Shown: positions 18,910-27,767 of the stretch, one piece after another
Numbering within the stretch: the stretch's first letter is position 1
How the letters are laid out: each line of letters starts with the position of its first letter
NCBI GenBank assembly: GCA_019694805.1
Contig: JAIBBG010000003.1
Location: 62,001 to 126,000, forward strand
Length of the DNA stretch: 64,000 nt
Source of the DNA: Flavobacteriales bacterium
GTDB taxonomy: Bacteria > Bacteroidota > Bacteroidia > Flavobacteriales_D > Sanyastnellaceae
Direction of reading: 5' to 3'
The notes under the pieces: generated by a model
What the model was told of the DNA's origin: nothing
Database searches by the model: none
The model's input: the letters and a program-made list of their open reading frames with translations, nothing else
Position numbers and translations under genes: made by a program

Positions 18910-19765
18910 TCTTCTTCTGCTTCACGCACTGGTTTTTATCTGGGGGTTTACGGGTATTTTGGGATATGAAATCAGTCTATCAGCTGTGCCGCTGGTTTGG
19001 TGGAGGGTTGCTATTGCTTCGGTTTCCCTTGGTTTGTTTGGTGCCATCGCTCGCAAATCCATCAGGGCGCGCACCCAAGAAATCCTTCAATTTTTCGGCG
19101 TCGGTATTGTCATAGCGCTTCATTGGCTTTGCTTTTTTGGAAGCATTAAAGAGTCGACCATTTCAGTAGCGCTCGTGGTCATCAGCACAACGGCATTTTT
19201 TGTATCTCTCATCGCCCCGATTCTGCGTAAAGAAAAATTTCACTATTACGAATTGCTTCTTGGCGTCATGGTTGTTATCGGCCTTGCTGTCATTTTCAGG
19301 TTTGAAAGCCAATACACTACAGGGATCATCCTATCGCTTTTATCGGCCCTATTTGCTGCAACGTTTTCTACCTTCAATTCAATGCTGATTTCCAAACACA
19401 GCGCGATCAAAATTGCCTTTTGGGAAATCCTGTCAGCATGCGTTGCCATCACGACTTACCTCATGTTCACGGGAAATCTTGAATCCACATTAACCAATAT
19501 AAGCGGCTACAACTTTTCACTTCTTCTCGTACTGGGCGTTGTTTGCACCGGATTCGCCTTCGTGGCTGCAATAGAAGTGATGAAGGTGTTGTCGCCATTT
19601 ACTTGTGCACTTGCCATCAATTTGGAACCGATTTATACCATTGTTTTTGCTTTGTGGATTTATGGTGAAAGTGAATACATGAGCTTACAGTTCTATTTGG
19701 GCGCTTTAATCATCTTGTCCACATTATTCGTTGAAGCCTGGATGAAAAAGAAGGAGTTGAAATAA
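18881..19765 (+). CDS. EamA/DMT-superfamily permease
   Basis: A 294-residue protein with ten predicted hydrophobic helices arranged as two EamA repeats: residues about 8-140 (LLLHALVFIWGFTGILG ... VALVVISTTAFFVSLIAPIL) and about 150-288 (GIILSLLSALFAATFSTFNSML ... CALAINLEPIYTIVFALWIYGE). The second repeat carries the typical NLEP motif of DMT exporters. It probably moves a small metabolite or amino acid across the inner membrane; the substrate is not predictable. ATG at 18887 is an alternative start. It overlaps the DUF502 gene by 29 nt and is followed at once by a terminator. Confidence 0.9.
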   Translation: MKMKSTRATNLLLLHALVFIWGFTGILGYEISLSAVPLVWWRVAIASVSLGLFGAIARKSIRARTQEILQFFGVGIVIALHWLCFFGSIKESTISVALVVISTTAFFVSLIAPILRKEKFHYYELLLGVMVVIGLAVIFRFESQYTTGIILSLLSALFAATFSTFNSMLISKHSAIKIAFWEILSACVAITTYLMFTGNLESTLTNISGYNFSLLLVLGVVCTGFAFVAAIEVMKVLSPFTCALAINLEPIYTIVFALWIYGESEYMSLQFYLGALIILSTLFVEAWMKKKELK

Positions 19766-19792
19766 AAAAACCGCCCTATTCGAGCGGTTTTT
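19766..19792 (+). terminator. rho-independent terminator after the EamA gene
   Basis: The 9-bp stem AAAAACCGC/GCGGTTTTT encloses a 9-nt loop, and the T-run lies in the right arm. It follows the EamA stop codon directly. The A-rich left arm lets it also work for leftward transcripts. Confidence 0.75.
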
Positions 19793-19863
19793 CCAACCTA
19801 TAACCTATTTGAGCAACCGGTTTGAATGCGTTGGTTAGTGCATGTGAACCGGGTTATTTAGGA

Positions 19864-20010
19864 TTATTTTCCGGAAGTAATCTGAATCATTTGCATTTTC
19901 AGGTCGTTCAGACTGACCAATTTTGCGAGATAGGCATTGATGTTTCCGTGTTGCATATTTTCAATCGCCTGTTGTTTCATCGCGAAATATTTATTCTTGA
20001 GTTCGTTCAT
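19864..20010 (-). CDS. 48-residue conserved-looking small protein
   Basis: The minus strand encodes a 48-residue peptide, ATG at 20010 and TAA at 19864. It starts MNELKNKYFAMKQQAIENM, continues with a GNINAYLAKLVSLNDL middle and ends MIQITSGK. It looks like two amphipathic helices with charged and hydrophobic residues spaced as in real proteins, and the whole open stretch is filled. It lies 114 nt after nadD on the same strand, so it may be the last gene of the gmk-nadD group. I recognise no family. A 68-codon forward frame over the same bases is poorer in composition and is rejected. Confidence 0.6.
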   Translation of the reverse strand: MNELKNKYFAMKQQAIENMQHGNINAYLAKLVSLNDLKMQMIQITSGK

Positions 20011-20124
20011 CGCTTTAGGTTTTTATAGTTGAACATTTTTGTTTGATGCAAACTGCATTTTCAACCACCGTGCCAAAAAAGCGAGGCGTCATGAAAGCCT
20101 TATCGAATAAGGAATTTGGAATGA

Positions 20125-20709
20125 TTAGAGATAGAGTTGGTGATCTTGAATATACCCGACAACCACATCCGGTGTGAGGAATCGAATATCTCTTCCGGCA
20201 TTTATTTCTGCCCGGATGTATGTCGAGGAGATGCCGATTTGCGGAGCATCAATGACTTGTACCTGAAAAGCTGACCAGTTCACAGGACTATCCTCCATCC
20301 AGCTATTGGCGCGGGGATAAAACAAAATCCTGTAATGCTGTAGAATCCACTCATACTCTTTCCATTGGTGAAACTTGGATTGGTTGTCTTCACCAAGAAC
20401 AATGGAAAATTCAAAGCCGGGATGGGATTCGGCAAGTTCACGCAACGTATTTGCCGTAAAAGATGGCCGCGCAAGTGAAAACTCTATATCACACGCCAAC
20501 AAACCCGGTGTACCCTCTATGGCGCATTTTACCATGTTGTAGCGATGGGATTCCGCGGCCAGTTCATCTTGTTTCTTGAACGGATTTTGTGGGCTAATCA
20601 CGAACCACAACTCATTTACTCCTCCATGTTGAAGCACATAATTGGCAACGATGAGATGTCCGATGTGTATCGGGTTGAATGATCCGAAATAGAGCGCGAC
20701 CTTTTTCAA
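20125..20709 (-). CDS. nadD: nicotinate-nucleotide adenylyltransferase
   Basis: A 194-residue nucleotidyltransferase that joins ATP to nicotinate mononucleotide in NAD synthesis. The N-terminus has the HxGH-class motif in FGSFNPIHIGHL (residues 8-19) and the C-terminus has the second signature ISSTYIRAEINAG. VLGEDNQSKFHQWKEYEWI in the middle is typical of NadD. Length is normal. Its ATG overlaps the gmk stop by 4 nt (ATGA), so the two are translationally coupled. The cluster yicC-gmk-nadD is a familiar arrangement in Bacteroidota. Confidence 0.96.
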   Translation of the reverse strand: MKKVALYFGSFNPIHIGHLIVANYVLQHGGVNELWFVISPQNPFKKQDELAAESHRYNMVKCAIEGTPGLLACDIEFSLARPSFTANTLRELAESHPGFEFSIVLGEDNQSKFHQWKEYEWILQHYRILFYPRANSWMEDSPVNWSAFQVQVIDAPQIGISSTYIRAEINAGRDIRFLTPDVVVGYIQDHQLYL

Positions 20710-21290
20710 TGGTTCAAGAATTCTCTGACATGACGTTCGGCCTGAATGAACGCGTCTTCCAGAATATCATTGACAATGACCACATCGAAACGCGGTTCGT
20801 ATGACAATTCGTGTTGAGCCTTTTCAATGCGCATAGCAATTTTCTCAGCCGTTTCTGTGCTTCTGTTACGCAAACGGAAACGCAGCGCTTCAATGCTCGG
20901 GGGCTTCACGAAAACCGAAAGAGCACGATCACCAAAGATCTTTTTCAAATTAAGACCTCCCAACACATCCAGATCAAAAATGACGTTTTGGCCATTGGCC
21001 CAGATTTTTTCAATCTCGGACTTCAGAGTTCCATAGTACTGTCCCTGATAAACCTCTTCCCATTCGAGGAATTCTCCGTTTTTGGCGCGCACAAGAAATT
21101 CTTCTGGTTGAATAAAATGATAGTCTTTGCCGTCAACTTCGTGTACCCGTTTTTGGCGTGTTGTGGCGGAAACCGAGAAGGCGAGTTTCAGGTCAGGAAT
21201 ATCCAGCAGGTGATGAACGATGGTCGTCTTACCAGCGCCGCTTGGAGCGGAAAAAATGATGGCCTTACCCTGATGCATAGAAGTGGGCAA
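20706..21290 (-). CDS. gmk: guanylate kinase
   Basis: A 194-residue enzyme phosphorylating GMP to GDP. The P-loop SAPSGAGKTTI lies at about residues 14-24. GMP-binding segments follow: SVSATTRQKRVHEVDGKDYHF and the EEFLVRAKNGEFLEWEEVYQGQYYGT region. The lid and adenine part has RLRNRSTETAEKIAMRI. The ORF starts MPTSMHQGKAIIFSAPSG; Met5 is an alternative start. It sits between yicC (40-nt gap) and nadD (4-nt overlap). Confidence 0.96.
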   Translation of the reverse strand: MPTSMHQGKAIIFSAPSGAGKTTIVHHLLDIPDLKLAFSVSATTRQKRVHEVDGKDYHFIQPEEFLVRAKNGEFLEWEEVYQGQYYGTLKSEIEKIWANGQNVIFDLDVLGGLNLKKIFGDRALSVFVKPPSIEALRFRLRNRSTETAEKIAMRIEKAQHELSYEPRFDVVIVNDILEDAFIQAERHVREFLNH

Positions 21291-21330
21291 ATATCGTAAG
21301 AATAGGACTTTCTTAAATGTATTCCGAAAC

Positions 21331-22200
21331 TCAGAGCACGTTGTTGATCTGTTCTTTGATCTTTTCGAGCTCGTCCTTCATTTTGACAACCAGACGTTGC
21401 ATTTCAGCGTCGTTAGCCTTGCTTCCGATGGTATTGATTTCACGGCCTATTTCCTGAGAAATAAACCCGAGTTTTTTCCCTTGTGACTCGCCGCCTAATT
21501 CATCTCGAAAATGTGCACAATTGGTTTCCAGACGCTGATATTCTTCGCTGATGTCTAAGCGCTCTAAGTAATAAATCAATTCTTGTTCAAATCGGTTAGG
21601 ATCAATTTTGTCCACAGGAATCAACTCTTCCAAACTATTGCGAAGCTTTTCCCGGATTTTTTCATTGCGAATTTTTATGGGTTCATTCAACTCATTTCTC
21701 AAGCTCATGATGAGCTCTATGCGCATCTTGAAATCATCACGGAGCTTTTCTCCTTCGATTCTGCGGTATGAATCAAACCGGTGATACGCATCTTTGATCA
21801 ACGCCATAAGACTATTCCACTCTTCTTCATCTAACTCGGTGGATTCTGGCTTCAAAACATCCGGGATGCGGATGAGGGCATTCAAAAAATCACCACCAGG
21901 CATGCCCACCTGATCAGCCACCTCTTTCAAATCCTGATAGTAGGCGGCCATCAACGGCTTATTGAACGACATGCGTTTTTCTGCTTCAAGGCTTTCATAA
22001 TAGATCAAAAAATCAGCCTTACCACGCTGAATATTCTCACTCAGCCAAGATCGGAGTTCAAGCTCTTTTTCACGATAGGCGCTCGGAATACGCATGTTCA
22101 AATCAAGCTGTTTGCTATTCAGCGACCTGAGTTCAATGGTGAATTTTTTATTACCTACAGTGCCTTCGGTTTTACCGAAGCCAGTCATGGATCGTAGCAT
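21331..22200 (-). CDS. yicC: YicC-family endoribonuclease-like protein
   Basis: A 289-residue protein with both YicC parts: the N-terminal MLRSMTGFGKTEG followed by IELRSLNSKQLDLNMRIP, and the C-terminal DUF1732 (DKIDPNRFEQELIYYLERLDISEEYQRLETNCAHF ... GKKLGFISQEIGREINTIGSKANDAEMQRLVVKMKDELEKIKEQINNVL). YicC of E. coli is a divalent-metal-dependent endoribonuclease linked to stress and sRNA turnover; that role is assumed here by family. The gene lies 17 nt after the carboxylase beta subunit and 40 nt before gmk, within one leftward group. Confidence 0.93.
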   Translation of the reverse strand: MLRSMTGFGKTEGTVGNKKFTIELRSLNSKQLDLNMRIPSAYREKELELRSWLSENIQRGKADFLIYYESLEAEKRMSFNKPLMAAYYQDLKEVADQVGMPGGDFLNALIRIPDVLKPESTELDEEEWNSLMALIKDAYHRFDSYRRIEGEKLRDDFKMRIELIMSLRNELNEPIKIRNEKIREKLRNSLEELIPVDKIDPNRFEQELIYYLERLDISEEYQRLETNCAHFRDELGGESQGKKLGFISQEIGREINTIGSKANDAEMQRLVVKMKDELEKIKEQINNVL

Positions 22201-22217
22201 GTTGTGTCGTTTGATGA

Positions 22218-23759
22218 TTATAGTGGCATATTGCTGTGCTTCTTTCTTGGCATGCTGTCAACTTTGTTTTCAAGCATGGCGAAAGCGCGGATCAGTTTTT
22301 CTCTTGTTTGCGATGGCAGAATCACCTCATCAACATATCCGCGCTCTGCAGCACTGTATGGATTTGCAAATAGCTCAGCGTATTCTGCCTCTTTCTCTTT
22401 CCACTTTGCTTCTGGGTTGGATGATTCTGAGATCTCTTTTTTGAAAATGATTTCCGCCGCACCTTTTGCTCCCATTACGGCAATCTCTGCTGTAGGCCAT
22501 GCATAGTTCATGTCGGCACCAATGTGTTTTGAATTCATCACATCATAAGCACCACCATAGGCTTTTCTCGTTATCACAGTTACACGTGGAACTGTCGCCT
22601 CGCTAAATGCATATAGAAGTTTGGCTCCATTCGAAATGATGCCATTCCACTCTTGATCCGTTCCAGGCAGAAAACCCGGCACATCTTCAAATACCAAAAG
22701 AGGAATATTGAATGCATCGCAGAAGCGAACAAAACGCGCACCCTTCGCCGAAGACTTGATGTCTAGAACACCAGCGAGATATGCGGGTTGATTAGCTACA
22801 ATGCCAACACTTCTTCCAGCAATTCTTGAAAACCCTGTGATGATATTTTCAGCGTAATCTTTATGAACTTCAAACCACGTACCCTCATCAATCACTTGTG
22901 TGATCACCTCATGCATATCATACGGTTGATTGGGATTTGCTGGAATGATATGGTCTAATGAAGGCCTGGTTTCGGTCGATGCTGAATAGGTGTTTCTTGG
23001 CGCTTCTTCTTCACAATTCTGCGGCATGTAGCTCAGCAACACACGGATTTTTTTCAAGCAATCGATATCGTTTTCGGCAGTGAAATGTGTCACACCGCTT
23101 TTGGTAGAATGAGTTGATGCTCCCCCAAGTTCTTCGCTGGTTACTTCTTCGTGTGTCACCGTCTTCACCACATTGGGGCCGGTAACAAACATGTAACTGG
23201 TATTCTCTACCATCATGATAAAATCCGTGAGCGCTGGTGAATAAACAGCACCTCCGGCACATGGCCCCATGATTGCGCTGATCTGCGGAACTACGCCGCT
23301 GGCTTGAACATTTCTGTAGAAAATATCAGCATATGCACCAAGAGATACAACACCTTCCTGAATGCGAGCGCCTCCGCTATCATTCAGACCAATCACAGGT
23401 GCGCCATTTTTCATCGCAAGGTCCATGATGCGACAAATTTTCTCTGCATGGGCTTCTGCAAGTGATCCCCCTAAAACTGTGAAGTCTTGTGAAAAAACAT
23501 ATACCAAACGCCCATTGATTTTTCCATAACCGGTCACAACACCATCACCAAGATAGATGTCTTTGTCTAATCCAAAGTTGGTGGAGCGATGAGTAACCAA
23601 CATTCCGAGTTCTTCGAAAGTGTTTTCATCCAACAGAAAGTGAATCCTTTCTCTTGCGGTTAACTTTCCCTTCTTGTGTTGTGCGTCAATCCTTTTTTGA
23701 CCTCCGCCAAGGTGTGCCTCGGCTGTTTTTTTCTGAAGTGTAGCAACTCTGTCTTGCAT
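22218..23759 (-). CDS. acyl-CoA carboxylase carboxyltransferase (beta) subunit
   Basis: A 513-residue cytosolic carboxyltransferase with two crotonase-like halves. Residues about 20-260 hold [27 protein letters not shown] and the oxyanion and acyl-CoA site region [14 protein letters not shown] and [12 protein letters not shown]. Residues 290-500 hold [29 protein letters not shown] and [20 protein letters not shown]. This pattern fits propionyl-CoA carboxylase beta or the methylmalonyl-CoA decarboxylase alpha subunit, which cannot be separated here. A biotin-carrier and a biotin-carboxylase gene are not adjacent, so the complex is encoded elsewhere. It heads the leftward yicC-gmk-nadD group, with a TAnnTTTG box 22 nt upstream. 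Confidence 0.93.
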   Translation of the reverse strand: MQDRVATLQKKTAEAHLGGGQKRIDAQHKKGKLTARERIHFLLDENTFEELGMLVTHRSTNFGLDKDIYLGDGVVTGYGKINGRLVYVFSQDFTVLGGSLAEAHAEKICRIMDLAMKNGAPVIGLNDSGGARIQEGVVSLGAYADIFYRNVQASGVVPQISAIMGPCAGGAVYSPALTDFIMMVENTSYMFVTGPNVVKTVTHEEVTSEELGGASTHSTKSGVTHFTAENDIDCLKKIRVLLSYMPQNCEEEAPRNTYSASTETRPSLDHIIPANPNQPYDMHEVITQVIDEGTWFEVHKDYAENIITGFSRIAGRSVGIVANQPAYLAGVLDIKSSAKGARFVRFCDAFNIPLLVFEDVPGFLPGTDQEWNGIISNGAKLLYAFSEATVPRVTVITRKAYGGAYDVMNSKHIGADMNYAWPTAEIAVMGAKGAAEIIFKKEISESSNPEAKWKEKEAEYAELFANPYSAAERGYVDEVILPSQTREKLIRAFAMLENKVDSMPRKKHSNMPL

Positions 23760-23780
23760 ATTCGCTTATTGGTTGGCGGC

Positions 23781-23788
23781 CAAAGGTA
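23781..23788 (-). promoter_or_regulatory. -7 box of the carboxylase-yicC-gmk-nadD promoter
   Basis: TACCTTTG on the minus strand matches TAnnTTTG and ends 21 nt before the carboxylase ATG at 23759. No TTG is at the -33 position. Confidence 0.5.
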
Positions 23789-23910
23789 GAGCATGAAAGA
23801 TACTTCAGCTATCTGCACGCCGCTTTTCAAGTTCTTTTGAGAGGAACATTAGATTTTTTCCCTTCTGTGTAGTGGAAAATCCACGCGAATAAAATCGATA
23901 AAGACAAGTG

Positions 23911-25608
23911 TTAAAAGCCTCCAGGGATGGCTTGTATGAGCTTTTTGGTATACTCATTTTGTGGATGATAGAAGACCTGATCGGCCGTTCCGCTTTCTAC
24001 TATCATTCCCTTTTGCATCACCATGATTCTGTCGCTCATGTAGTACACCACATTCAAATCGTGTGAAATGAATAGATATGTCAATCCAAAATCCTGTTTC
24101 AACTCATTCAATAAATTCAAAACTTGCGCTTGCACGGAAACGTCAAGCGCACTCACACTTTCATCGCAAACGATGAAAGAAGGTTCACACGCCAATGCTC
24201 GAGCAATCACAATGCGTTGTCTTTGACCTCCGCTGAATTCGTGAGGATATCTGTTGAAGTGCTCTGGCTTAAGTCCAACTCTTTCCAATAACTCAAGCGC
24301 TCGCTTTTTTCTTCCGGCATGATTGTAATGAAGGCCATATACACCCATGGGCTCTGTAATCGCATGGCCAATGGTATGTTTAGGATTTAATGCTGAATAT
24401 GGATCTTGAAAGACGATTTGAATTTTTTTTCGCAGGGCCTTCACTGCAGGCTTACCACCATTTTCAATGATGAAGTTTTGGTTGGAAAATGAATAAACAA
24501 TTCTACCATCGGATGGTGCAATCAAGCCAAGCAACATGCGACTCAATGTTGTTTTTCCGCACCCGCTTTCTCCCACCAATCCAATAGTTTCTCCCTTCTG
24601 GATATCGAACGATACGTCATCAACCGCGCGCTTTTCAATTCGTTTTTGAAAGACACCCGCACGCAAGCTATATGTTTTGGTGAGTCTTTGTACCGAAAGA
24701 ATTTTCTCATCATGAATACTGTGGGTACTCATATCAAATGGACGGGCTACACGGTCCTGTAGTGTAGGTAGCCACTGGTTCTTATGAGATGGTGATGGCT
24801 TGCACGCAAGTAGTCCACGTGTATACTCATGTTGAGGATTATCAAGCACTTTAGCAGCCTCGCCGGCTTCAACAACAATTCCGCGACACATCACCACAAT
24901 ATCATCCGCAATTTCTTTTACAATGCCTAAGTCATGCGTAATGAAAATCATCGCCATTCCATGTTTCTGCTGAAGATTTCGAAGCAACTCTAATACTTCA
25001 TGTTGCACAGTGACATCGAGTGCCGTCGTGGGTTCATCTGCGATCAACACCTTAGGATTGCACGAAATTGCCATGGCTATCATGACGCGTTGTCGTTGAC
25101 CACCACTTAATTCAAATGGATATTTATTGGGGATGAGCTCTGGATCAGGCAGCAACACCTCCTTGAAAAGCGCAATGCATCGCTTCATGGCCTCGTCCCT
25201 GTCCATGCCTAAATGGTGTCGCAACATTTCAATCATCTGATCACCACACGTCATGACAGGATTGAGCGACGTCATGGGTTCCTGAAAAACCATAGCCATG
25301 CCTGCGCCTCTAACTCGTTTGAAAATGTTGTCGCCAGGAGCGAATGTTTCTGTTGAATCTTCTCTTCCCGCAGCAATGTCCTGGCTGAGGTAAATAGTGC
25401 CTGATTCATAAACAGCAACTCGCTCATCGAGCAATCCCATGAGACAGAGTGAAGAAACGGTTTTACCACTACCCGACTCGCCAACTATGGCCAATGTTTT
25501 TCCGCTCCGCAATACAATATTTACATCACGAACCGCAGGAACTACCTCGTCTCCGGATCGAAAGGAAATACTAAGCGCATGAGTTTGTAGTGCGACTTTG
25601 CTGGTCAT
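23911..25608 (-). CDS. ABC transporter with two fused ATPase domains (oligopeptide type)
   Basis: A 565-residue protein joining two OppD/OppF-like nucleotide-binding domains. Domain 1 (about residues 5-265) has Walker A GESGSGKT, signature LSGGQRQRVMIA, Walker B VLIADEPTTALD and an ITHDLGIV switch. Domain 2 (about 310-562) has GESGCGKT, FSGGQRQRIVIARA, FIVCDESVSALD and FISHDLNVV. The fused layout resembles YejF and GsiA, which power import of peptides or glutathione. No permease or binding-protein gene is nearby, so the transporter is encoded in pieces. Its ATG overlaps the stop of the upstream lipoprotein gene by 4 nt. Confidence 0.93.
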   Translation of the reverse strand: MTSKVALQTHALSISFRSGDEVVPAVRDVNIVLRSGKTLAIVGESGSGKTVSSLCLMGLLDERVAVYESGTIYLSQDIAAGREDSTETFAPGDNIFKRVRGAGMAMVFQEPMTSLNPVMTCGDQMIEMLRHHLGMDRDEAMKRCIALFKEVLLPDPELIPNKYPFELSGGQRQRVMIAMAISCNPKVLIADEPTTALDVTVQHEVLELLRNLQQKHGMAMIFITHDLGIVKEIADDIVVMCRGIVVEAGEAAKVLDNPQHEYTRGLLACKPSPSHKNQWLPTLQDRVARPFDMSTHSIHDEKILSVQRLTKTYSLRAGVFQKRIEKRAVDDVSFDIQKGETIGLVGESGCGKTTLSRMLLGLIAPSDGRIVYSFSNQNFIIENGGKPAVKALRKKIQIVFQDPYSALNPKHTIGHAITEPMGVYGLHYNHAGRKKRALELLERVGLKPEHFNRYPHEFSGGQRQRIVIARALACEPSFIVCDESVSALDVSVQAQVLNLLNELKQDFGLTYLFISHDLNVVYYMSDRIMVMQKGMIVESGTADQVFYHPQNEYTKKLIQAIPGGF

Positions 25609-26108
25609 TGAGTTTCATTGAAAATTACGCGTAAACAAGGTCTTGGAGACTCAGAAATGGTGTCTGTTAGTGTAATGCTAACAATATGGCCATTGGCGGT
25701 CATGGTGCGCCATTGACAGTATCCATCATTGTATTTGCAATCACCATACTTCGTGATGTAGTATGAGATGAATTCATTCTTTAACTCACTGAGTCCACTA
25801 TCTGATTTTGGAAAAATATCCATGCTGATGTCATAAAGTCCTTGTTGATTGAAGTTGTATGATATTTCATACCATGTCGAATCTTCATGGTCGTCACCGA
25901 TGCGATAAACCAACTCGTCCGGCATGCTATAAACTGTTGCGCCCGTTTCCATTTTGATCACATCATCTCTGTTGTCACCAATATTGACCCCACGAAAGTC
26001 ACCTCCTGCCGAATGGCGGAGAATTTTTTCTGTTGAGGTTTCCTTTTCTGCGTGATTACAACATAAAAGTGAAAGCAACAGCATCAAATACCGGGAGGGC
26101 TTCATCAC
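25605..26108 (-). CDS. small secreted protein or lipoprotein of unknown family
   Basis: A 167-residue protein starting MMKPSRYLMLLLSLLCCNHAE, a short signal with Cys at residues 16 and 17 that could act as a weak lipobox. The mature part has FRGVNIGDNRDDVIKMETG, reminiscent of SmpA/BamE-like small lipoproteins in which a G-x-xxxDV helix follows the signal, then a beta-rich region (DSTWYEISYNFNQQGLYDISMDIF) and CQWRTM. The likeness is only suggestive. It overlaps the ABC ATPase gene by 4 nt and so is co-translated with it, but no functional link is visible. Confidence 0.7.
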   Translation of the reverse strand: MMKPSRYLMLLLSLLCCNHAEKETSTEKILRHSAGGDFRGVNIGDNRDDVIKMETGATVYSMPDELVYRIGDDHEDSTWYEISYNFNQQGLYDISMDIFPKSDSGLSELKNEFISYYITKYGDCKYNDGYCQWRTMTANGHIVSITLTDTISESPRPCLRVIFNETQ

Positions 26109-26272
26109 TCGTGGCTATTCGAAACAAAGATGACTTGAAAACCGAGACGTTGTCGCGTTGCTATCATAGAAACAATGATCGTGTTGGTGTTGATATCCAT
26201 GAAGCGATAGACTAAATCAATATGGAATGCAATAATGGAAGAAGATTTCTAGTTATCCATGCTCCAAAACCA

Positions 26273-27760
26273 ATGCAGGAAATGAAATCGAAAGTGATCC
26301 TATTTTCTGCTACCATTGCTACTCTGTCATGTTTGTACCTGCTTAGACTCGACGACAAGGTTGTTGAGTTTACGAATCCTACTATTCTAGCTTCTGATGA
26401 GGTGAAAAATGATGTCATTGCGAATACTACTGCTGTTCTGGAAAAAAGTGAAGATTCCTGGAAGCCGATTGTTTCCAGGCATGTTCTTCGCCCCGACCGA
26501 GAAAACACAGTAAAAGGAAGGAAGGGAACCGAACTCGTTTTTCCGCCCAATGTGTTTGTTGATGAAAACGGTTTTACCACGAGTGGATCAGTAGTTCTGA
26601 CATTGGAAGAGTGTTACTCCATTCCGGAAATATTGCAGGCAAAACTCTCAACTACCAGCAATGACAAAATACTCGAAACAGCGGGAATGATTAAGCTTAC
26701 CGCCAAAGCCGATGGCAAGGAACTTCACATCGCGGAAGGAAAGGACTACACCATTAAATTCCCCAAAAACGGTAACCCGAAAGATGATTTTGTTCTCTTT
26801 TATGGAGAAAGAAATGACGACGGAATCATGAATTGGACTCTCGCCGAAAACAATGAGCTTCCACAAGACGAGGAAAACACTGGAGATGAAGATGAACCAA
26901 TGACCGCCAACTTGAGCGATGCTCCGGAGAATTGTTTCATCGCCATCACCAACAGCTACCTGCGCCGTGATTTGAAAATTAGTGAAATGGACTATTTCAA
27001 TTGGCAACTCACAAATGGTGAAGGGCTGAATGAATGGTTTGTGGCAGGGTTTAACCCAGACCTGCAAATGGTCAATGATTTCTGCAATAACAAATTGGAG
27101 TGTCAAGTCACGTTTAAAGTAAATGACGCCGGGGAGTTTGATTCATATTACATCTCACACACTGCAGGCGACGCATATGATAATGTCGTTGTAGAATTTC
27201 TGCGCACCATGCCGCCGTTAGATCTGGAAGTTCTGATGCCGAAATACACTTACGAGCATGCATGTATTCTCACTTTCGGAAGTCACATAGGAAGAACCCA
27301 AAATGAAATTGCAGCTAAGTTTAAAAGCCAATTCAAAAAGAACCCCGAAGCGGACATGGCCAATGTCAAACAGTCGGAACTGGACTTCTATGTGCTCACG
27401 TCAAGCGAACTTGGCTGGATCAATTGCGACAGATTTTATGAAGAGGATTCTGAGCGGGTTGATTTTTATGTGGATCACAATTCGGCCAACGATTGTTCTG
27501 TGAGCTTGGTTTTCGAAGACATCAATAGTGTTTTGAAGGGAGTGACTGAAGGCAATCGAACGCATTTCGCTGATATTCCATCAGGCATGAAAGTTAGAAT
27601 TGTATCCATCGAAGACCGCAACGGAACACCTCAAATGGCGGTACAAAGCGCAAATACAAGCGATGAGGTTGTTAGAATGAAAAACTATGATCGGTTTTCC
27701 ATTGTAGAGCTTGATCAGCAATTTTCAAGAAAAAGGCCCACGACTGGTGTAGTGATGTAG
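26273..27760 (+). CDS. membrane-anchored or secreted beta-rich protein of unknown function
   Basis: About 495 residues from the start chosen here (ATG at 26273; 26282 is an alternative; the first in-frame ATG at 26222 would put about 20 polar residues before the signal). The hydrophobic segment KVILFSATIATLSCLYLLRL acts as signal anchor. Residues about 85-185 form a module common in Bacteroidota secreted proteins: GTELVFPPNVFVDENGF, SGSVVLTLEECYS, an ILETAGMIKLTAKADGK strand pair, then YTIKFPKNG. It resembles ZU5-like strand order, which is inference. The rest alternates strands and acidic loops. No enzyme motif was seen, and neighbours give no context. Confidence 0.75.
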   Translation: MQEMKSKVILFSATIATLSCLYLLRLDDKVVEFTNPTILASDEVKNDVIANTTAVLEKSEDSWKPIVSRHVLRPDRENTVKGRKGTELVFPPNVFVDENGFTTSGSVVLTLEECYSIPEILQAKLSTTSNDKILETAGMIKLTAKADGKELHIAEGKDYTIKFPKNGNPKDDFVLFYGERNDDGIMNWTLAENNELPQDEENTGDEDEPMTANLSDAPENCFIAITNSYLRRDLKISEMDYFNWQLTNGEGLNEWFVAGFNPDLQMVNDFCNNKLECQVTFKVNDAGEFDSYYISHTAGDAYDNVVVEFLRTMPPLDLEVLMPKYTYEHACILTFGSHIGRTQNEIAAKFKSQFKKNPEADMANVKQSELDFYVLTSSELGWINCDRFYEEDSERVDFYVDHNSANDCSVSLVFEDINSVLKGVTEGNRTHFADIPSGMKVRIVSIEDRNGTPQMAVQSANTSDEVVRMKNYDRFSIVELDQQFSRKRPTTGVVM

Positions 27761-27767
27761 AGCGGTC

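Noticed and set aside
22580-22600. CAGTTACACGTGGAACTG near-palindrome as a parS site
   Set aside because: Good arms, but it lies inside the carboxylase coding sequence with a mismatched core base. CACGTG occurs about as often in this window as chance predicts.
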